A DNA stretch of 64,000 nucleotides from Oegoconia quadripuncta (Eukaryota > Arthropoda > Insecta > Lepidoptera > Autostichidae): positions 14,882,865-14,946,864 of the forward strand of contig OX438750.1 in assembly GCA_949316235.1 (NCBI GenBank), given 5' to 3'. The notes under the pieces are model-generated. The model was not told where the DNA came from. It did not search any database and saw only the letters and a program-made list of their open reading frames with translations. This document shows positions 32,312 through 47,300 of the stretch, one piece after another. The first letter of the stretch is position 1. Each line of letters starts with the position of its first letter. Made by a program: the position numbers and the translations under genes.

Positions 32312-35300
32312 CTGTAACAGAGAAAATTGGTAGGATACCTGTTTAAAAAGTCCTATCGTAAAAACTAATAGGAAGAACTTTACCATCGCGCGAATATACG
32401 TAGGTACGATATTTAATGTTGTAACACCAAGACTAGTTTTCTGGGTTGCTGACGGTGAATGGAAATAGACCAACCCATTTTTTCCTGTGGATATTGTAAA
32501 ATGTCAAGTAATTTACTAAGCATAGGTATGTAGCTTTAATATACATATTGATGCCCCAGGCGATTATTACGTAAATTAAACAAGGAACATCAAAGACCTT
32601 CCGAATTTTTGATAATATACCGGATGAGTGTTTTACCGTAAGGAAAAAAATAGGGCATATTAGGTAAGTGAAATAGAAGGTATTGGCATAGGTAGTTGAA
32701 TTTTTTTTTTCCGTTGCCTAAGAAAAAACTTTTTAAAATTGAAGCGTAATAATAGATAAGTGTAGCAGAAAGTGTACCTACAAGAAATTAAATATTGAGG
32801 TGGTGACTCAATCAACTAGAAAACCAATCGTGTGTCCTTTGATAAAAGGTAATGATGTTATTTTACACGGAAACGAACTTTCGATAATAGTTAAGTTTTT
32901 TGATAAATTTCAATTTCTGCCTGTCGACACAATTATTACACCCCGTATGAACATTGATGAGCAGTTGCTCTGAAGCTCCTAAGTACGAATAAATAAAGCC
33001 ATTTGCCATTTTCTGCCCATCATAGGTCCAAAATTCCGGATTCTATTCCCAGTTGGATCAGTTAAGCAAAGTAACTGGTAACAGTTAGGATATTCCACGG
33101 AACGGGCTACCGAACAATTTATAACCCAGCGATACAGCGACTATAAGGTCCTAAATTATTGTCCCGTTAACCTTTAGCATTACCAAGTAAATTAGTATTA
33201 TGCCTTTCCATAAAGCCGTAATCACATATAACATGCGCTCAACCGTGTTTTACGTTTAGGTAGGCAGAGATTCTCCACTTGCAGCAATCCTAATATACTA
33301 TAGACGACCTGTTTGGTGTAATGGTCAGCAACTCTGCCCACTATACCAAAAGGTTGCGGGTTCGAATCCCGCTAGGGGCATATTGTTTGTGTGATGAATA
33401 CGGACATGTGTACCCGAGTTATGGATGTTTTCATTTATAATAAGTATTTATTTACAAAAAAAAAAAGTATTTATGTAGTATATCAACCATCTGGTATCCA
33501 CAACACAAGCCTATAGTTGCTTACTGTGGAACTAGATGGCGTTGTGTGTATGTCTAAGGATATTTATTATTATTATTATAGTTTTGATTCTCTCATCAAA
33601 TGCGTCATATTTCATCGCAATTTATCAAACATACTATATCTACGTAACATGTGACTATGGCTATACGAAAAGCGATAATTATTTCAAAATTATTTACGAA
33701 TACTTGGTAAAGACTAACGTGAACAATTTTCACAATATTATGAATCTGTATCGTTTCACAATCATAGTTTAATGTCTCGTACGTAGACGGCCTTTTGAGG
33801 AGCGGTGATTAAAATGTCTGTACTCATAAGTAAATTAGCTAGTTTAATATTGATTCTTGAGTATTTCTTATCCAAAATGACATTAAATATATAAGACCAG
33901 TCAAAACAGTAAAATCTTTTTGGTTCTTTGTCGTAATCGGGCTTAAGTTTTTAACTTCTATTTCATAATTTATTGTCTATTATTTTTTCGTGTTCGACCA
34001 TATCATTCATTTACCATCAGATGAGATTGTGGTCAAACGCTTCACTTATAAGAAAAATATTAAATTCATCCAGCACTGTGCGTTGGGTAGGTTACGTTAA
34101 AAGATAATTTATAACATAATAAAATGGTTTATATGAATAGTGTTATTTTAGAATTATGACAACATGGCGTAATATAAGAAATGAAGTTTCACCGAAAGTT
34201 TATGTACGTGTACCTACACGAAACAATTGAGTGGATCTTATTATTCTACCTACAGAATTAGAATTTGTTTCGTGGTCCGATTGATGTATTAATTTTTTGA
34301 TGTGGACATTAACCACTTTCAGTGCCAAGTCTAGTTAGTCTTATAAATTGGTTAGATAAAAAATCGACCGTGAAATAGAGGAAACCATACCTCGCGGCAC
34401 CTATTGTACTGCGATACGGGTGCGGCTAGTTGGAACAACGCCAGGGGAGAAAGCTCTTTAATGTTTTTATTTAATCTTATTGCAGAATTTTAGCTTCTGC
34501 TCGAATAAAGTGTATAGGTGTTGGTGGATAACGTACCTACCTAACACTTGCATATTTTGTTTTTGTAACATTATTTTGGGATTACTATACCTATAACTAT
34601 TGGTGCGATAAGATCTGGATTGCTGACTGTAAATATTGTGATATAAACCTTTAACTACCTTACAGGTAGTAGCACTGTTTACGTCGTCATGAGCTTTCTG
34701 CCGCTTTTAATTGTAAAGAAGTTCGTCGGTCAAATATTATAAATGGGAAAGAGGAATAGTCCTAGAATCGAGCCTTGTGGAACTCCAATGAAAATTGGAA
34801 TCCTCAATAATCTCTATTGGCATCAGCTTCTAAACCAATGGTTATGAAAAAAAAAACTACCTATGCCAATAATTTCTATTTCACTAAGCTAATATGCCCT
34901 ATTTTTTCCTTACGGTAAAAAAACTCATCCGGTATAAAAATGCTCACAAATGAAAAGCTGCATGGGGTACGCGAGTACGCGTCGACTTTTGCATAAGCAT
35001 TATTAAGGTTTTGTCTACTTGCTTGCTACTATTTATAATCTGTGAAATATATCCACAACTATATACCTATGAATAGGGCTGCGACTCAAAAATCGCGCTA
35101 CCGTAACGATCAATCAAAATCGGACGTTAGCCGTCCGTCAATGTGGCAGTAATTTAGCCCTATCTCTTGCCAAACTGTATTTCTGTGAGTGTGAAATAAA
35201 CCAGTAATCTAAATTCTATGGCCTGTTCCAAGATTTATGCATCTTGTGAGTGAGAAATGTGTAAATAATCACCTTGGGCATTTGTGTTTGCGCGCTAGTG

Positions 35301-38300
35301 ACGACTTCTCGACCGTTCATATTTCTAACATTAACTTGCCCATTGATGGATACTGGTTGTGGTTAGTCCATTGATTTAATATATAAATAATAAATAAATA
35401 TCCTTAGACATACACACAGCGTCCACAGTAAGCAACTACAGGCTTGTGTTGTGGATACCAGATGGTTGATATACTACACAAATACATTTTTTTTGTAAAT
35501 AAATACTTATTATAAATGAAGACATCCATAACTCGGGTACACATTTCCGTATTCATCACACAAACATATGCCTCTGGCGGGATTCGAAACCGCAACCTTT
35601 TGGTATAGTGGTCAGAGTTGCTAACCACTACACCAAACAGGTATAAGTTAATGGGTTAGTACAAAATCGTAGCTTATAATATTAGGCTTCCGAAATCTAT
35701 AATCGCAACACTCCTGCGTCGGCTAGGACGGGTCACGCCACTGCACGAACTTAGTATTTGTTCATCACTCTCAGGTATAATAATATCTTGTTGTGCATTA
35801 AAAAAAAAAAAAAAAATCTAGGTAGGTATACCTTCTCGTAGATAATAAGGCATTTCACGTTTAACGTCTATACTACCTATATAATATTACCGTGTTTCTT
35901 ATGCTTATTAAACTTACGCGCAAACCAATCCTTCCATTTGGTCGGTTTGTGGTATTTTTTGTCCCTTACCAAAAAAAAATTAAAAATCTGTCTATGATAC
36001 CTATAAATCTCAGGAATTATATAAGTTATCGACTTTTGGGCACAGTTATAAAACTTGTTTACTCCCATCAATCACAGTTGAAAGAATTTATGAAATAGTT
36101 ATTTTATTGAACCCGATGAAATTTAATGAATGAACGCGGGATTCACACTTTGTAAAACTACTACCTATTAATTTATTTTGAAGTCATATTTTTGAAAAAT
36201 TACTGTTTCCGCTCTTAAGAGACGAGGTAAGAAAAAATGTAGGTAAAATTATTTGTCCTAGTAGAGATTAGATTAGGAAATATTTCAGGAGAATATAACA
36301 ATGTGCCTAACTAACACAGTTTTAGAGATATTTATTCTATATCTGCATTATCGCATTGTCTCAGTGCCTCAATATAATGCTGTGTTTACATTATACTAGA
36401 ACATAAAAATTTTTCAAGTAGTTGATTGCTTGTAAGAGACGGATGGACCCCTCAGCGCGCGTGTTAGACGTACCTACACTTATTCAGTTTTTTAGCTGTA
36501 GCCAGCCATACAAATATTTTACCTATACCATTAAACAAATCTCATACGGATAACTACTTGTAAACCTAATGCAACTCAATCCCAATTTATCATATTTCAT
36601 ATGTCGCATTTCTGGGCTTGAAACCATTGGATACGACAGTTATAAATGAGATAATCTTCCAATATCGTTCATAGTTTATTTAAACCAGGTAATTGCGTTT
36701 GGTAATATTATCTGACTATTATGGGCGCCCAATGTGGGGCCTAGATGTGAAGTGAATAAAGTTTCTATTACATTATAACTTATTAAAGCCGATACAAATG
36801 TTTAAAAACGTAAATTTTGTATGGATAGTTACAATAAAATATTCTTAATATAGCCCAGGTTGGGCACCAATAAATTGTTTTTAAAGCTATTTAACGACTT
36901 TTTAGTCTTACGATACTATCGCATGTTACTACAGGCTACGCTATGAGTATTCCTATACATGATGCCATCAACTTTAAAACAAGAACGTGCCCCCATATCG
37001 AAGATAATATAATATTACACGTGCAGTCGATTAACTTAAGTTGTTGCTTCTTAATTAACTTCTCTTACTTACATTTAACAAGGAATTGAAGGCGTCATCT
37101 ATGACTTTAACATCCTCAACGACCATCCTCTGCACGCAGTCGTATCTATACTCCTCGACGCCGATAACTCCATCAGAGTTTATATCGATCATCCTGAAGT
37201 TGGACTCGATGAACGCCTTCATCGCCTGAGGGAAGTCTTCGTATTTTTTACCCACGCAGCTGTTTTTGACTGCCGTTTTGAATTCCTCAACCGTGATCAT
37301 ACCGTCCTGTAAATATTTGTGGATTAGTCTTATAGAAGATCAGTGACATTAATAAACATAGAAAGCAGGAAGCGTGTGCATAGCTGTAGCGTGTATGTAA
37401 TTAGATACCTACTGTATTTTCGAGGTTGTTGTGTGTCGTGTCCTTTCTGAAACCGTAATTGATTCAGATTTACGTTAGTGGACAAATCTGGTCACTGATT
37501 TGTTTGGGGTTGGCAATTGAAGGTCTTCACTCTTCACAAGTGCTGTACTTGTTAACAATTGATTAATATTCTGTCACATCAGTTTCTCACAAGTTTGACA
37601 GTTTCAAAATAACGTTTTAAAACACTTCAAATTCATACATTTTATAGGTGAACGAGTCAAAGTACTTTTCGAATTACCTTTACATATTGACTTTAATTCA
37701 TAAACCCACATGCAATAGTTATTCGTAAGGAATAGAGGGAAATTAGTCGTAAGGTATGCGTATAGTTGACTTATTGTATACAGATATTCTTCAAATTCAA
37801 TTCATTAACGTGGAATAAATGAACTATGAGTGGCACCCTGTCCGTGAACATTGTCAGTCGTGGGCTAAATTTTAATGAGAACGATAAATTTTATGTGCCT
37901 AATTACATTGTGAAACATCAATCTATTCTGTTTGGCATCCATCGAAGGGCCGGCCTTCGTGGTATTCTTTGTAATACAATATTTAAGACAGTTGGTTTAC
38001 AGCTATCTATTATAAGCCCTCTGTCATCACAACGAACGTAAAGACTTGGAGCCAAAATTTTGAACACGAGATGAGCCAATCGTCTAATTGTTTCGGATGC
38101 CAAATGAATTCTTTTGAAGTTATATGAAATATTGACCTCGTTGGAAACAAAGTAGCAAATCTAATACTTACTAACCTAAGCAATTGCACGTACCCTTGCA
38201 AAAGAACTTTCTTTGAAAAATTCTTTGGGAAATACCAATTTATTATTTCGCTACTTATTTGCTATTAACTGCACAGTTACATTTCAATAATTCGGTATCT

Positions 38301-41300
38301 ATTGTACAAGTAAATTGTAGAATAAAGATAATTTTTGATGTACTAGTTTCTAGAAGGACAACTACCAATTGATTTATTGATCTCCTTGGCCAAATGGTTG
38401 GGAAGAACGATTTACCAGTTGGGTAAATTTCGAAAAAAATTCGCGTCTTTACGTTTTTTGTTACCTGTTGGGTTAATACTTGTTAACTCACACAATCGAT
38501 CTATAATCTATAATTTCCGCAAGCCCATTCATAAGTGAATGACTCAAAAATCGCTACGCTGATCTCGGTTGGCTTATATTTCTCTCGGCAATTTGGCTTT
38601 ACCTCATTGGTTAGCGTTATCAATAGCGATAATGACAAAGTTACGTAATAGACGCTGATTCAGGTAATCGATGGGTTTGTCTGGCAATGGTGTCGATTCA
38701 GTTGGCAAACGCTTAAACGAACTTTAAATAGTCTATCCCTTTTTGACTACCAGCACACAAAGAAGACAACATGACATTTCGTGTTCGTCGTTCAGAAACC
38801 ATAATCTGAAAGTATAGAACTTTGACGATTTCGAAGATAGAAACTAAATTTACAGGACTAAACTGTCAAGTCATCCTTCTTGTGTGCTCATAGTTACAAA
38901 ATAGTAGTTAGTCACTACCCTAAAATTAGTGTTAAGTAAGCTTGTGCCAACGGAATGGACACCAATACCATTTGCTAGGTAACATTTTGGATGGACAGGT
39001 ATTGTTTACACTCATTTCTACCAAAATATCAGCACTAGGTAACTAAAATTTTTCAAAATTGGTTACCTATTGACTGATATGCTTAATACTCGTACAACCC
39101 ACATCTACTCAAATTATTTAACATTCCCCAATTAAGTACCGTCCATCAAAAACTCGTTTCAATTATCACCGAACTTTTGCAAAGGTACGGCAGGCGTGTA
39201 GCTTTGACCGAAGCGTGCTGATTGCTGAGTAATGTAAAAGGAGGGGGATAACCGACATAGTCTGGCACCTTGTCGAAGTCCGCTAGCTGTGCAATCTCTT
39301 CCCATAGGCTAAGCATGATGTGCTGGTACTTCTGCAAGCGGGCAGCGCTGCAGTCGCCCTTGCCCTCGAGCACACACGACCTCAGAGCCAAGCATTGGAA
39401 GTCGTGGGCGTCGAGGTAGCCATTGTTGTCGATGTCTGAAATGGAATAGAAAAAAGTTAATGTATTGGCGCCGTTGCAATCACTAATCTTTCTCGGTCTA
39501 CCAGACATTTTAATATAAGTATTTCCATACTTCAGAAAGCACGTTATATTTACTGTCCGGGGCCCGCAGTCTCGACATAGATAGCAACCGATTTCGGTCG
39601 TTAACTCCTAACGATCTTATTCTAAATGTTAGTGTTCATAATCATATCGGTTTTTGTTGGAAGCCTGAATCGTAGTTTCAATGGAAACCGATATTTTGAT
39701 ACTAAAGACTCTAATTCTCCAATTAAAATAACATTGTTAGGACTTAACGACCGAATTCGATAACATAACGATCGCTATCTATGTCGAGACTGCAGGCCCT
39801 GGTTGTTTTCAATTAAAAGAAGTCGTTATTTCAAATAGGTGGTCTATGCCCCTTGAAAACACTTGACTGTCAGGTAGATTTCTACTTCTACTGCATCTAG
39901 GTGCAGATGCAGTGCGTGGTGTTTACGAAATCATGGGGCCGAGCTTCACTCCACCTCATTGCATAACGAAGTCTACATAGACGCTAGTGTCAGTCTCCGT
40001 GCCATTTTGTATTTCTTTGGCTACATTATCATTTATCAAAGAGGGAAGGGGGAAACTCCTGTGTACTTCCTAACTTTTTAAATTTATCAGGGGTAATAGA
40101 GTCACGTACCAATCGAGCACCATTGCCGACCTCAGGTATTGGGGTACGAAACGTTTTTTTTTTCACTTTTTGAGTTGATTGAAAATTGTTCAGATAAATA
40201 ATCTGAACTAACTGATAAGTTAATGCATATACTCAGACGTCACGGTGTCAGATCGGACTTTATTACATCTTAATTTTACCATGACAGATGCACTAACTAG
40301 CAATTTAAACACCAATTGTTTATACCTTTTCATTTTTATACCGGATGAGTCTTTTTACCGTAAGGAAACAATTAATAGGGCATATTAGGTAGGTAAAATA
40401 GATAGTTTAATATATTTTTTTTAAAGCATCATCAAATAAAGCGTTGTGTCATTGGACGGTCGCGTCAGTAGCCGATTCCACAAAATTACGTCATTAAATT
40501 AAATAATTTAAAAAAAACTTCTATAAAATTTAAGTTCCAAGTAAATTTAGCGTGAAAGGAACCCTACGAATTCCGCGAGTGACATATCAATCAAATGATG
40601 GTTTTGAAAAAAAACTACCTATGCCAACAACTTCTATTTCACTTACCTAATATGCCCTATTTTTTTCCGTACGGTAAAAAAACTCATTCGGTATATGGCT
40701 GGGGGCTAGAGCGTGCTGCAACAGATGTGATTCACAAGTTTGGCATCTACAGTGTCGCTAACACACAGTATCAATCTCAAATCAATGTCGCAATGCACGC
40801 GTAAATTAGCTCACTCTACCCAGTTGGCCGGCATTGCTTGTAAACAATAGGCTAGTATTAATTTTATAGAACGAATAGGTACGCCGTATGCCAAGACCTA
40901 GAGACTAAGCTTTTGTTTCGTAATGTCTAATTTTCTTTTATTGTTATATAATTGACATCGGTGATATATTGTAGCACGAGTGTTTATAGGTATCGTTACT
41001 CATACGTAAGTGTTGTTTAGATACGCAGTTATATTCTTAAAATATGGAGGCAATGATTCTACCAGGTAACTGATGGACAACGTGAACTAACTTGTTTCTT
41101 CTCGTGGGTGTCGCAAAAGACTTTAGAAAAAAGACACAATTGAAAATATAAAAAACACCCCGGTAACATTTTTCGAACAAATGATTATAATAATATCGTC
41201 CAGGTAGATTAGACCAAAATATAGTGTTAAAAGCAAAACATCTTCGAAACGGCTTAGCCGATTTCCGTCGAACATGGTTAAGAACGTATCTCCTGGTTTA

Positions 41301-44300
41301 ATATTAAATATATTAAAAAAAAATGGAAAACTCTCGAAAGACTGACATCACCGATATACACATCAAAAAAGTGTCAGTTTCCGGGGTTTCCGGGTCAGTA
41401 CGCTTCCACCTTCGACCTCATCTTCACTTAACATCAGGTGTGATTGAGGTCAAGTGCTAACCCGTTGTGCATAAAAAAAGCTAAATATCGTTCACCCGGA
41501 CTGACTATCTTATCAACAGAACAGAACAATGCTATCAACATTGTTGCCTGGCGACAGATTTAGATAAGATGGTAGTATCTAACAAGACGGACATTTAAAA
41601 ATGTCTAACCACCACCCAAACCGACTTAATAAACATGTACCCAGCTGGGAACCGAACCCGCGACTCAAGAAACATTTCTATCAAAAAAAAAAAATTGAAT
41701 CAATCCGTCTCATTCCGTGCGGTTCGTAAAAAGCGACTAAGGGACTTCACATCGAAACATCTCTAGATTTGCACGTTCCAACGGCGATGGGCTCACCACC
41801 TGTCACGTGTGGATTTCTGTATATTTCAAAAGGTGAACCGTGTATCATGTTTTATCATTATCATGACGACCTGTTTGGTGTAGTGGTTAGCACCTCTGAC
41901 CACTATACCAAAAGGTTGCGGGTTCGAATCCCGCTGGGGGCATATGTTTGTGTGATGAATACGGACATGTGTACCCGAGTTACGGATGTTTTCATTTATA
42001 ATAAGTATTTATTTACAAAAAAAAAATGTATTTATGTAGTATACCAACCATCTGGTATCCACAACACAAGCCTATAGTTGCTTAGTGTTGAAATAGATGG
42101 CGCTATGTGTGTGTCTAAGGATATTTTATTTATTATTTATTTATTTATCATTGACAGCCAAAACCATGTTTGGAACAGCCAAACGCTTTGTTTAGGATGA
42201 CAATGGTATTCTGTGCACAAATTATATTTAGGTTAATTTTCGATATATTGGTACGGTAAGGAGCTCTTATTTCGAGCTCCAGGATAAAGCCCGTGACGTG
42301 TAGGTATGTGAAGGGCGAAAAAATATTAAAGCAGTACACCCGATCTATGTAATTTGATTTGTGTAACTATTTATAAAACTAGTCTCCGAGCCGTGGAGCT
42401 TGAGACAAATTTACCAATTGATGCATGTGCCTGCCAATCACAACCATCCTCAATGCCAAAGTAGCGAATACGTGGTTTCTCTCAAATTTCTCAAATACGC
42501 CGTCTCTAAGCGAAACTAATTGCGGAAGCCGTGCTAGATTCGATTAATTGAAATAGTTTTTTTAGTGTTCTCAAGCAGATGTATGTAGGATTTTATTGTC
42601 TCTTTTATTTTTAAACCGACGACCACCGAATTGTTAAATGAGCAATTAATTAAAATACTCACGACGAAGCTTTTAGCTTTCGTTAAAGATAGATTTTATT
42701 TCTAGTGTCCTAGTCTGCGATCTTTGTAGAACAAAATTTTAAACAAGTTTTGATATTAGTACCTACTTATTTCAGACCTTATACGGTAATGAACTATTAG
42801 GTCCTTACCTATAAAATTGGCGTTTTGTATGAAGAATTTCATTAAGACTGTTTTTTGATTTTTGTTTAGGAACGGCAAATCCAAATTTTGCTAAACTTTA
42901 TGTGTATTATCGGATAACATTAAGTTAAGTATAGGCAGCGTTAATTTTTAAGAGTAACCGCTTTATAAAAGTTTCAGCGAATCTAAGAAATGATTATGGA
43001 AAGCACATGAAAAGAGCTCTGTTCAAATTTTTTTATTATGTGATTTAGCCCAGAACTTGCTAACAAAAGTATATCTCCGGAACCTTGAAAAATTAACATT
43101 TTTTGTGGTGTAATAGGTATTTACTGTATTTTGGTGATAGAAATTAAAAATAGTAGGTTGGGTCTAGTAGGTATGCGTGAATTTTTAAATTTAGACTTTT
43201 GTATGATTTTTTTTTATCTAAGTAATATAAAACCTGTTCTTGACAGACGTAAGTAATGTTTTACCGTGAGGAAAATTAGTCTTTATTTCAAGGTCCACGT
43301 GGACGATGTCGCGGCCGGAAAGCTACTTAGCTTATCGAGCAAACTAGGTAGGTAGGTACCTAAGTTTTCTATCGGTCGCTTGGATTGTCACTTATAGTCT
43401 TGGCTCGATAAACTGCAACATTAACTTAACCAATCCGTTGGGCTATGTCACCGATAGAAGTCAGAGAAGAAGAACACAAGTTCTTATGCAGATATCTTAA
43501 TTCGTGATGAGATCACATAGTGAAGCGGCGAGCATCTATAACTCGCTGCGTGACCTTCAGCGGCTAAATTCAACCAATAGTAACGCCTACATTTTCAAAC
43601 TACCAATGGCGATCGGGACGGCAATAATATTGGGTCTTTACCTATGAAATTAGAGTTTTTTTCTTCGTTAATCATTTGTACCAATTCCTGCGATTTTCAA
43701 AGCTATATCCAATTTTGTTTTTTATTTCGAAAATGGAATATTATTTCAAGGTTTCACATGAAATATTTTTTAATTTCTGGGCTAAATCACATAATAAAAA
43801 AAAATTAACAGAGCTCTTTTCATGTGCTTCCCATAATCATTTCTTAGATTCGCTGAAACTTTTATATAGCGGTTACTTTTAAAAATTAACGCTGCCTATA
43901 CTTAACTTAATGTTATCCGATAATACACACAAAGTTTAGCTAAATTTGGATTTGCCGTTCCCAAAAAAAAATCAAAAATGTTTGTATCGAGAAAACAGTC
44001 TTAATGAAATTCTCCATACAAAACGCCAATTTCATAGGTAAGGACCTAATAAAAAGGCAATGTTCTGACTTCTCTCCTACAGATCTCCTCCTCCTGCCCA
44101 AAGGCGTGCTAGCTATAGTATAGCTAAAGTGACTTTTCCGATTACTGTTCTAAAACCGACGTTGACTAAATTTCCTGGCGCAATAAGAAGACATTTTTTT
44201 TTTACTTTCCATTGCTAAGGGGTTCAATGTGAAATATTCAATATCTCTGAAACCAAAGACACTAGAAAAACGACAATATGTAGACTCTACTATGGAAATA

Positions 44301-47300
44301 AATAAATATATTTTTACAATATTTCCAAAAATAACGACATATTTAAAATAAAGAAATGTTAGATGACCTAGCGTCATTTAACATAGGTATTTTAAAAATG
44401 CATGCCCAGAGATATCAATCGCTCTCTCTTTTTTTTCATAAAATATCGATACACTGTACAAACTTACGGTGCAAGCAAACCAAATTGACTGAGACTGCCT
44501 CCTGAAAATAACACGCCGACCGTAACACTACCAGTATAAGATTTTTTTTTTATCCGCAACGGGTTAGCACTTGACCTCAATCACACCTGATGTTAAGTGA
44601 AGATGAGGCCGAAGGTGGTAGCGTACTGACCCGGAAACCCATCTTATTTGGGGGACTGGCTATCTTATCTCTGACAACCGGAACACAACTATGCTATTAA
44701 CATTGCTGTTTGGCGGCAGATTTAGATAAGATGGTGGTAGTTAGCCAGGCGGACATTCAATATGCCCTACCACCAACCAAACCGAGTACTATAAATATGT
44801 ACCCCGCTGGGGATCGAACCCGCGACCTCCGAAACGTAAACTCAATGTTGTTTACATTGGGCCACGGAGGCGGTTAAAATAAAAGATGATCGCGGGACGC
44901 TGATGGAAACACGAACGCAGCGAGCGAGAGCTACATACTGGAAGTGGTAAAGTCCTCGTGCGGCGTGTACCTGTCTAGACCTACTTACGCGTGTGCGAGT
45001 TTAAACGCTGCTATAATAAATTGTGTTCTGGATGCTTGTCCAACAGCTTTTGCAAATTAACTACTTCTTTGATATCTCTACAGTTGTAAAATAAATAATG
45101 ATATTTGAGTTTGATAAATGACTTAAATAATAAATAGCCTCTGCCAACCTCTTGTGTGTAGCTAAAGTTATGCGGTGTTTAATTGTTTTATTCTGCTATT
45201 AAATACCGCCTGTCATATTTTGTCTTTGACTAATTACCGAGTTGTCGTGTGTCTGTTGTAGTTTTGTTATATTTAGTTGTTCAACGCCACAGATGCCGTT
45301 GCCACGAAAAGCAATAACGTTGCATCAAGCTAGAAATGTTATTAGAATTTGGACTTACCAAAAACATGCGGAAAAATGAATTAAATCTCTTTGGAACAGA
45401 GATTTTAATTGTATAGGAATTTATAAAAGTTTTATTTGTGCAGTCCTATATTCAATATATTGTGAAATGGGGGACAAAATCCCATCTTTGAAGCCATAGG
45501 TCAAATGGGAGTTTTTTAGATTCAGTTCGTAAATAATACACAGTCGAAAGACAAAATTGGGATATCAAATTAAAAAAATAAATAAAGCCTGCCTATACCG
45601 GCCAGTTTTTTTACCGTAAGGAAAAAAATAGGGCATATTAGGTAAGTGAAATAGAAGGTATTGGTCTATACCAATATCATCATCATCTATATCAATAATG
45701 AAAAAAAAAATATCAACTACCTACCTATGTAGTTGATATTTTTTTTTCAAAACCATAATCGAATAAAGCTTTAAACGGTCGCGTTTGTAGCCTATTCTCC
45801 ACATAATTACATCATTAAATGAAATAAATAAAGAAAAATTCGTGAAAATAAGAGATCCAAATAAATTTCGCATGATAGGAATTCCATAAATCACCCCAAT
45901 AGCATATCAAGGGACGGCGCTGCGTTATTGAAAAAAAAAAATTAACTACCTCTGCCAATAGGTACCTTCTATTTCACTTACCTAATATGCCCTATTTTGT
46001 CCCTATGATAAAAAAAAAGTCCTCCGGTATAATGGACATAAGCGGAAAGTGGTAGACAGTTTAGGAACGCTCTAACTTAACCATGACATGCAATCCGATA
46101 TGGGTCGAGATGTTGAACCTACCTCATCATTAATACGTCCCCACTGTTGGGGCATAGCCTCTCTCAGGGTTATATAATCCACTATGCGAGCCCAGTGCGG
46201 ATTGGTGAATGTGTGTCAGAATAAGGCCTCCTGACAATCAACGTTTTTAAACCGCCCTTGTATACCACCGATTTGGCTTAACGCAACCGACTATTTAAAA
46301 TGCCCTCTAAAGCACGGAAAAACTCGTGGTCACCTATCCGACTGACCGCGCCAGACACTGACTTGACTTCGTACTGACCTTGTACGCTTTACCTAAACTA
46401 AAAACCCTCTCAACTTCCATCCCATTGACGATCTGTTTGGTGTAGAGATTAGAAATCCTGACTGCTATATTAAAAGGTCGCGGATTCGAATCCCGCTAGA
46501 GACACATGTTTGTATGATGAATACGGACACGTGTACTCGAGTTATAGATGTTTTCATTTAAACCATCTGGCATCCATAATACAAGCCTAGTTGCTTAGTG
46601 TGGAACTAGATGGCGCTCTGTGGATATTTATTATTTATGTAATATAGGTTTCCGCCCGCGGCTTCGCCTATGTGGAATAACTTTATTGCGGAAATTTGTT
46701 TATCCCGCGGGAACTACTCACTTTATCAGGATAAAAATTATCCTATGTTTTAATCCAGGGTATATTCTACCTATATACTAAATTTCAGCCAAATCCGTTC
46801 ATCCGTTGCGCCGTGATTGAGCATCAAATAAACAAACATCCAAACTTTCGCATTTATAATGTTAGTTGATAGAATGTAAAGTAACTGAACAGTGTAATTT
46901 TTGTGATAGTGTATAGCGACCCTGACAAGAATTCTGCCATCTTGGTTAAACTTTGAAGTGTTTCAGTAAGGTGATGTACGTTATACGTTCGGATAAATAA
47001 TCTAATGATTGATAAAACTTTTCGATTGTTTATGAAATGTGTCTATGAACTCTACTTTATCATATTACTGTTAGCGCCTCCATGGCTCAATGTAAACAAC
47101 ATAGGGTTCACGAAGTGAAGGTCGCGGGGTCGATCCCCAGCGAGGCACATGTTTAGTACTCGGTTTGGTTGGTGGTAGGGCATTTTAAATGTCCGCCTGG
47201 CTAGCTACCACCATGTTATTTAAGTCTGCCGCCAAAACAGCAATGTTAATGGCAGTGTTGTGTTCCGGTTGCCAGAGATAAGATAGCCAGTCCCCCAATT

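Noticed and set aside
32189..32473. A 94-codon frame as a separate protein
   Set aside because: Only its last 40 codons are real; they are SCP exon 4, preceded by a clear acceptor at 32312.
41864..41945. A possible tRNA gene (A-box and B-box like TGGTGTAGTGGTTAGC and GGTTCGAATCC)
   Set aside because: The same sequence recurs with a common body and tail at many sites; it is a SINE head, without a proper acceptor stem closing at its end.
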